Of a stretch of DNA of 15,508 nt, positions 14,006 through 15,508 are shown piece by piece. How positions within the stretch are numbered: the first letter of the stretch is position 1; every line of letters begins with the position of its first letter. The notes beneath the pieces are model-generated. The model saw only the letters and a list, made by a program, of their open reading frames with translations, had not been told where the DNA came from and did not search any database. The position numbers were made by a program, and so were the translations under genes. This DNA is from Desulfuromonadales bacterium (GTDB lineage: Bacteria > Desulfobacterota > Desulfuromonadia > Desulfuromonadales > UBA2294). The DNA lies in the NCBI GenBank assembly GCA_014859615.1, contig JACUTX010000043.1, positions 1 through 15,508 of the forward strand, in the 5' to 3' direction.

Positions 14006-15499
14006 TCAATACAACCCCTTCCGGGCCAGCTCAACCGCCCTTACAACCCCCTGCGCTTTGTTGATTGTCTCCTGGTACTCCGCTTCAGGATCTGAGTCCG
14101 CGACAATACCGGCACCGGCCTGCAGATGGATCTGACCGTTGTGCACAACCAGGGTACGGATAGCAATCGCCATATCCATGTTGCCATCAAACGAAATGTA
14201 ACCGACCGCACCCCCATAAATTTCACGCCGGCACGGCTCAAGCTCATCGATAATTTCCATCGCTCTGATTTTTGGCGCCCCAGAGAGTGTCCCGGCGGGG
14301 AAGGTCGCACGAAACAGGTCAAATGCATCTTTATCGTCAGGGAGTTCTCCCTGAACGTTTGAAACAATATGCATCACATGAGAATAACGTTCTACGACCA
14401 TCAACTCATCCACATGAACGGAACCGGGACGACAGACGCGGCCAAGATCATTGCGGCCAAGGTCGACCAGCATAATGTGTTCAGCACACTCTTTTTCATC
14501 CGCTAAAAGCTCTTTTTCCAAAGCGAGGTCGGCGGCTACATCAGCACCGCGCGGGCGGGTCCCGGCAATCGGGCGCAGTTCAGCCCGTCGTCCCTCTTTA
14601 CGCACGAGAACTTCCGGCGAAGCACCAACAACTTTTGTTTCACCAAAGCTGAGATAAAACATATAAGGAGAGGGATTTATAGTTCGAAGTGCCCGGTAGA
14701 TATCAAAAGGATCCATCTGCAGAGGACCGGAAAACCGCTGCGAAAGAACGACCTGAAAAACATCGCCAGCCCGTACATACTCTTTGCACTTTTCGACTGC
14801 AGCTTTGAAGGCCTCTTTGTCAAAATTTGCAACAAGCGGCAATGCCGCGCCGACAGTCGCTTTCTGTTCCGGCAGATGCAATGGACTGCGTAGCCGTTCA
14901 ATCAGCCGTTCGACCTCGAAGAGACCGCGTCGATATGCCTCGGCCGGATTCTCTTCTTCTGCAAGGTGAACGTTACAAACGACGAAAATTTTTTGTGTAA
15001 CATTGTCGAAGATCAGGAGTTTTTCGGTAAACAGGAAACTGCTGTCCCATGTGTCGATCTCCCTTCGGTTACTGTCCGGAAGCTGCTCCACAAAGCGGAC
15101 AACATCATACCCGAGATAACCGACAGCGCCACCTGAAAAACGGGGGAGGCCCGGCAATTCGACAGGATTAAACGCGGCCATCAACGCACTCAACTTCTGG
15201 AGGGGATCGTCACATTGACCAGATTCAACCACTGCACCATCTTCAATAATCTCAAAATAGCAGTCTTTACTCCGAAACATCCGACCCGGGCCGGTACCGA
15301 GAAAAGAATAGCGGGCCCACTTTTCACCCCCCTGGATACTCTCCAGCAGAAAAGAAGCCCGGCCGTCATCGATTTTTCGAAAGGCGGAAACCGGGGTTTC
15401 CATATCTGCCAGAATTTCACGGCAGACCGGGATAAGATTCCCATGCCGGGCCAAAGAAACAAACTCATCTAAAGATGGAAAATGCATCAAAATATCCAT
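14006..15499 (-). CDS. trpE: Anthranilate synthase component I
   Basis: A 497-residue chorismate-using enzyme that forms anthranilate with ammonia from TrpG. The N-terminal LLES (51-54) and the NPSPYMFYL segment match the tryptophan feedback-binding site of TrpE, which argues against PabB. The catalytic C-terminal domain has PIAGTRPRG, the DEKECAEHIMLVDLGRND segment, TFPAGTLSGAPK, GGAVGY and AGAGIVADSDP. Length is typical. The ATG at 15499 is nine bases from the window edge, so its ribosome binding site and the operon promoter are only partly or not visible; an ATG four codons later (MHFPSLDEF) with GGAT seven bases before it is an alternative. First gene of the visible operon. Confidence 0.97.
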   Translation of the reverse strand: MDILMHFPSLDEFVSLARHGNLIPVCREILADMETPVSAFRKIDDGRASFLLESIQGGEKWARYSFLGTGPGRMFRSKDCYFEIIEDGAVVESGQCDDPLQKLSALMAAFNPVELPGLPRFSGGAVGYLGYDVVRFVEQLPDSNRREIDTWDSSFLFTEKLLIFDNVTQKIFVVCNVHLAEEENPAEAYRRGLFEVERLIERLRSPLHLPEQKATVGAALPLVANFDKEAFKAAVEKCKEYVRAGDVFQVVLSQRFSGPLQMDPFDIYRALRTINPSPYMFYLSFGETKVVGASPEVLVRKEGRRAELRPIAGTRPRGADVAADLALEKELLADEKECAEHIMLVDLGRNDLGRVCRPGSVHVDELMVVERYSHVMHIVSNVQGELPDDKDAFDLFRATFPAGTLSGAPKIRAMEIIDELEPCRREIYGGAVGYISFDGNMDMAIAIRTLVVHNGQIHLQAGAGIVADSDPEAEYQETINKAQGVVRAVELARKGLY

Positions 15500-15508
15500 A
15501 AGTTAAAG

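Larger units (their letters stand above)
455..15499 (-). other. Probable co-directional operon trpE to lptD
   Basis: Fourteen genes run without a strand change. Junctions in order from trpE: 1-base gap, ATGA overlap, GTGA overlap, 58-base gap, 14-base gap, ATGA overlap, 63-base gap, one-base overlap, 55-base gap, 21, 28, 3-base gaps, then an 11-base overlap. No strong intrinsic terminator is seen at any junction. Internal promoters may subdivide it, most plausibly before trpA. Confidence 0.6.

Noticed and set aside
14005..14034. Longer trpG starting at TTG 14034
   Set aside because: Adds ten residues unlike the family; the ATG one base after the trpE stop gives the standard N-terminus.
1..15508. 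CRISPR arrays, insertion sequences, prophage, toxin-antitoxin or defence genes, tRNA or rRNA
   Set aside because: No direct-repeat arrays, transposase or integrase motifs, or RNA gene signatures seen; every region is filled by recognisable minus-strand genes.

Overview
The window is a nearly gap-free, single-strand (minus) gene block from a Gram-negative bacterium. It reads from right to left as trpE-trpG-trpD-trpC-trpB2-trpF-trpB-[DEAD-box RNA helicase]-[family 5 uracil-DNA glycosylase]-trpA-[metallo-beta-lactamase-fold hydrolase]-accD-folC-lptD, followed by a separately promoted small ComEA-like gene. LptD shows an LPS-bearing outer membrane. The TrpD sequence style (an extra acidic segment before a GTGGSGT motif), a TrpB2 inside the trp operon and mid-range GC content suggest a Desulfuromonadales/Geobacter-like lineage (formerly Deltaproteobacteria). 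That assignment is inference from protein style, not a database result.

Right part (about 8.3-15.5 kb): the tryptophan pathway from chorismate. Anthranilate synthase (TrpE, TrpG), anthranilate phosphoribosyltransferase (TrpD), indole-glycerol-phosphate synthase (TrpC), phosphoribosylanthranilate isomerase (TrpF) and tryptophan synthase beta (TrpB) are all complete. A second, TrpB2-type beta subunit lies between trpC and trpF. Overlapping or near-touching stops and starts point to one transcript. Only 9 bases precede trpE, so any trp leader or operator lies outside the window.

Middle (about 4.7-8.3 kb): an RNA helicase and a DNA-repair glycosylase, translationally coupled to each other, separate trpB from trpA. 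The 55-base gap before trpA holds a promoter-like sequence and an 18-base dyad, so trpA may have its own expression control. A metal-dependent hydrolase resembling class II cyclic nucleotide phosphodiesterases sits between trpA and accD.

Left part (about 0-4.7 kb): accD (malonyl-CoA synthesis), folC (folate polyglutamylation) and lptD (LPS export) continue the operon. The trpFBA-accD-folC neighbourhood is well known in Proteobacteria; here it is kept but interrupted. After lptD, a strong sigma70-type promoter drives a small secreted helix-hairpin-helix protein behind a leader of about 110 nt with two G6 tracts.

No mobile elements, CRISPR arrays, tRNA or rRNA genes were seen, and no gene looks broken. 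There is no gene-free stretch over 300 bases. The window is mostly well-known biosynthetic genes; the novelty, if any, is in the arrangement and a few junctions, not in an unknown defence or mobile system.
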